NCBI RefSeq assembly: GCF_003590095.1
Contig: NC_039494.1
Coordinates: 2,480,001 to 2,544,000 of the forward strand
DNA length: 64,000 bases
Direction of reading: 5' to 3'
Origin: Trichoplusia ni
Lineage: Eukaryota; Arthropoda; Insecta; Lepidoptera; Noctuidae
Below, one piece after another: positions 62,663 through 64,000 of the stretch. The notes below the pieces were generated by a model. The model did not search any database. It was given only the letters and a program-made list of their open reading frames with translations, and was not told the origin of the DNA. A program made the translations under genes and the position numbers. How positions within the stretch are numbered: position 1 is the stretch's first letter; every line of letters begins with the position of its first letter.

Positions 62663-64000
62663 CATCACAATCCTTCATAATAAGTAATAAAATCATTTCT
62701 TAAAATACCCCGAATAAGAAAAATGTATATAATAATATGTACATCCTCAAACCCAAATTCCATTTCCAATCTAAAGCTCTACAATTCACGTGCACGAGGA
62801 ATCCGAGTAAGATTTCTAAAACAATTGGTGGTACGTATTAGTTGGAAACAATTGGGAGTTGCAATATTTTATCAAATATAGCATCGTATGGCGGCGTGCG
62901 TATGCCCTAAACAGAATTGCAGAAATTCGGATGAACGATATCGGGCGGCGGACACGAGGCGACCAACTGGGACCGAATACACTACAAAATTCTATGCAGT
63001 ATATGTTAGACTAACAGAGAACGCTTTACTAGTTGACTTCAGAGAGACACTATTTGTGCACTACAAAATGTTGTGGGGAATCTGCAGCTTTGTAGAAAGT
63101 TTATAGTAAATGGTCAATATACAAAAAAACTAGATTTTATTTTGATGCAAGAATGTACTTTTTATCAATGATGAAAAGTACATTCGTGCAACGTGTCGTC
63201 TTTACTTTACATCTGATTTAAATTACTACTTTACTAACTTGCAACATTAACTAAGGGACACACATTCATATACCTAAATGTTTACTAATTTGAAATGAAG
63301 ACCGACACATGTGCTAGTGTATAGTTCAACTGCCATAATAGTTCTTATACTTCATCCTATGAGTTTAAAAATGTTATATTTGATTATAGAGTGTATAATG
63401 TTTGATGTGAAAGCTTCACTTCTACTGCGTTATCAGTCGGTTCTGTTCCACGTGCCCGAGCCCAGATCGTTAATTGACTTTCGGCTCCAAGTGATTCGGC
63501 CAGTCATCGTTCTAGTTTTGTATTTTTGGCGCCTATTCCATTCCTAACAGCCCTCTATATTTTTTTACATGGCAGATCAATTATGATTTCGAATTGGTTT
63601 GATGAATCTGAATAAATTCCCATTGCTGTTGTTTAATTGCCTTGTTGGTTGTTTGAAAAATGGTTTAATCAATATAAACGTTTTGTATAGACTACAAATA
63701 GAGGTGTGCTGCTAGCAAACAATAGTGGCCAGCTTTTGTTCCCTTGTAGCCGGGAATTAACTTTATTTAGAATTCACCTTTTTGAGTGAAGTATGAAATA
63801 AATGACGCCTTATAAAAACCTTTGTTTTAAGTACTACGGATAATGTTATAGGCTATAGCTTTAACATACTTTAAAACAAACAAAATTACATTTTCTAAAG
63901 CAGTTGTTCGTCAAGATGTTTATCGTCACGCAATTTTCTGAGCACTCGTCAAAAAATAAATTCAGAATTAAAATGTAGTTTTTATGATACTTAAAAGGAA

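Larger units (their letters stand above)
48926..64000. other. Intergenic stretch with scattered retroelement relics
   Basis: No gene can be supported. Besides the repeat copies annotated separately, there is a CG-rich patch at 54289-54345 followed by a possible splice donor (54365), and a 7-bp hairpin CAAGGGT-GA-ACCCTTG at 57422-57437. Open frames of 98-126 codons (for example 52720-53100 minus and 54688-55002 plus) show no known domain. The bulk is AT-rich DNA without recognisable content. Confidence 0.55.

Overview
The window looks like nuclear DNA of a moth or butterfly (Lepidoptera). It is AT-rich and low in coding density, with spliced exons bounded by GT/AG sites. It also carries relics of dispersed repeats that I recognise from lepidopteran genomes: Lep1-like Helitrons, tRNA-derived SINEs, and a SINE/LINE tail ending in (GAT)n. 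There are no operons, CRISPR arrays, prokaryotic genes or intact mobile-element genes.

One gene can be supported: the 3' half of a GATA transcription factor of the pannier / Bombyx GATA-beta class, on the + strand. Four exons are present. Exon 5358-5492 is the C-terminal CX2CX17CX2C zinc finger. Exon 23450-23663 is the basic tail and a Gly/Met-rich linker. Exon 25146-25285 is rich in His, Pro and Ala. Exon 26746-26772 holds the last eight residues and a TGA stop. The frame is continuous across all three junctions and gives 171 residues in the window. The start of the protein, including the N-terminal finger, lies upstream. The 3' UTR runs to about 28220 and has several AATAAA signals and three perfect Pumilio-type motifs.

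Bases 1-5357 are the 3' part of an upstream intron. Bases 5493-23449 are a very large intron (17,957 bp) directly behind the zinc-finger exon. A composite repeat starts about 20 bases from its donor site. The intron also holds a Lep1-like Helitron (19931-20140), a strong G-quadruplex motif, several perfect inverted repeats and an ATCGAT/GATA-motif cluster. Two introns of about 1.5 kb follow.

From 28221 to 64000 I find no supportable gene. The open frames there are of a length expected by chance, and at least one lies on a repeat. The recognisable content is repeats: a second Lep1-like Helitron (30017-30231), two tRNA-SINE copies in opposite orientation, a repeat with a perfect 14-bp target-site duplication (59823-59967), and SINE-like fragments at 37.4 and 50.0-50.3 kb. 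There are also a few regulatory-looking motifs. Nothing in the window amounts to a new multi-gene system. The most useful observations concern the gene's splicing and 3' UTR, mobile elements with readable boundaries, and non-coding structures that comparison between species could test.
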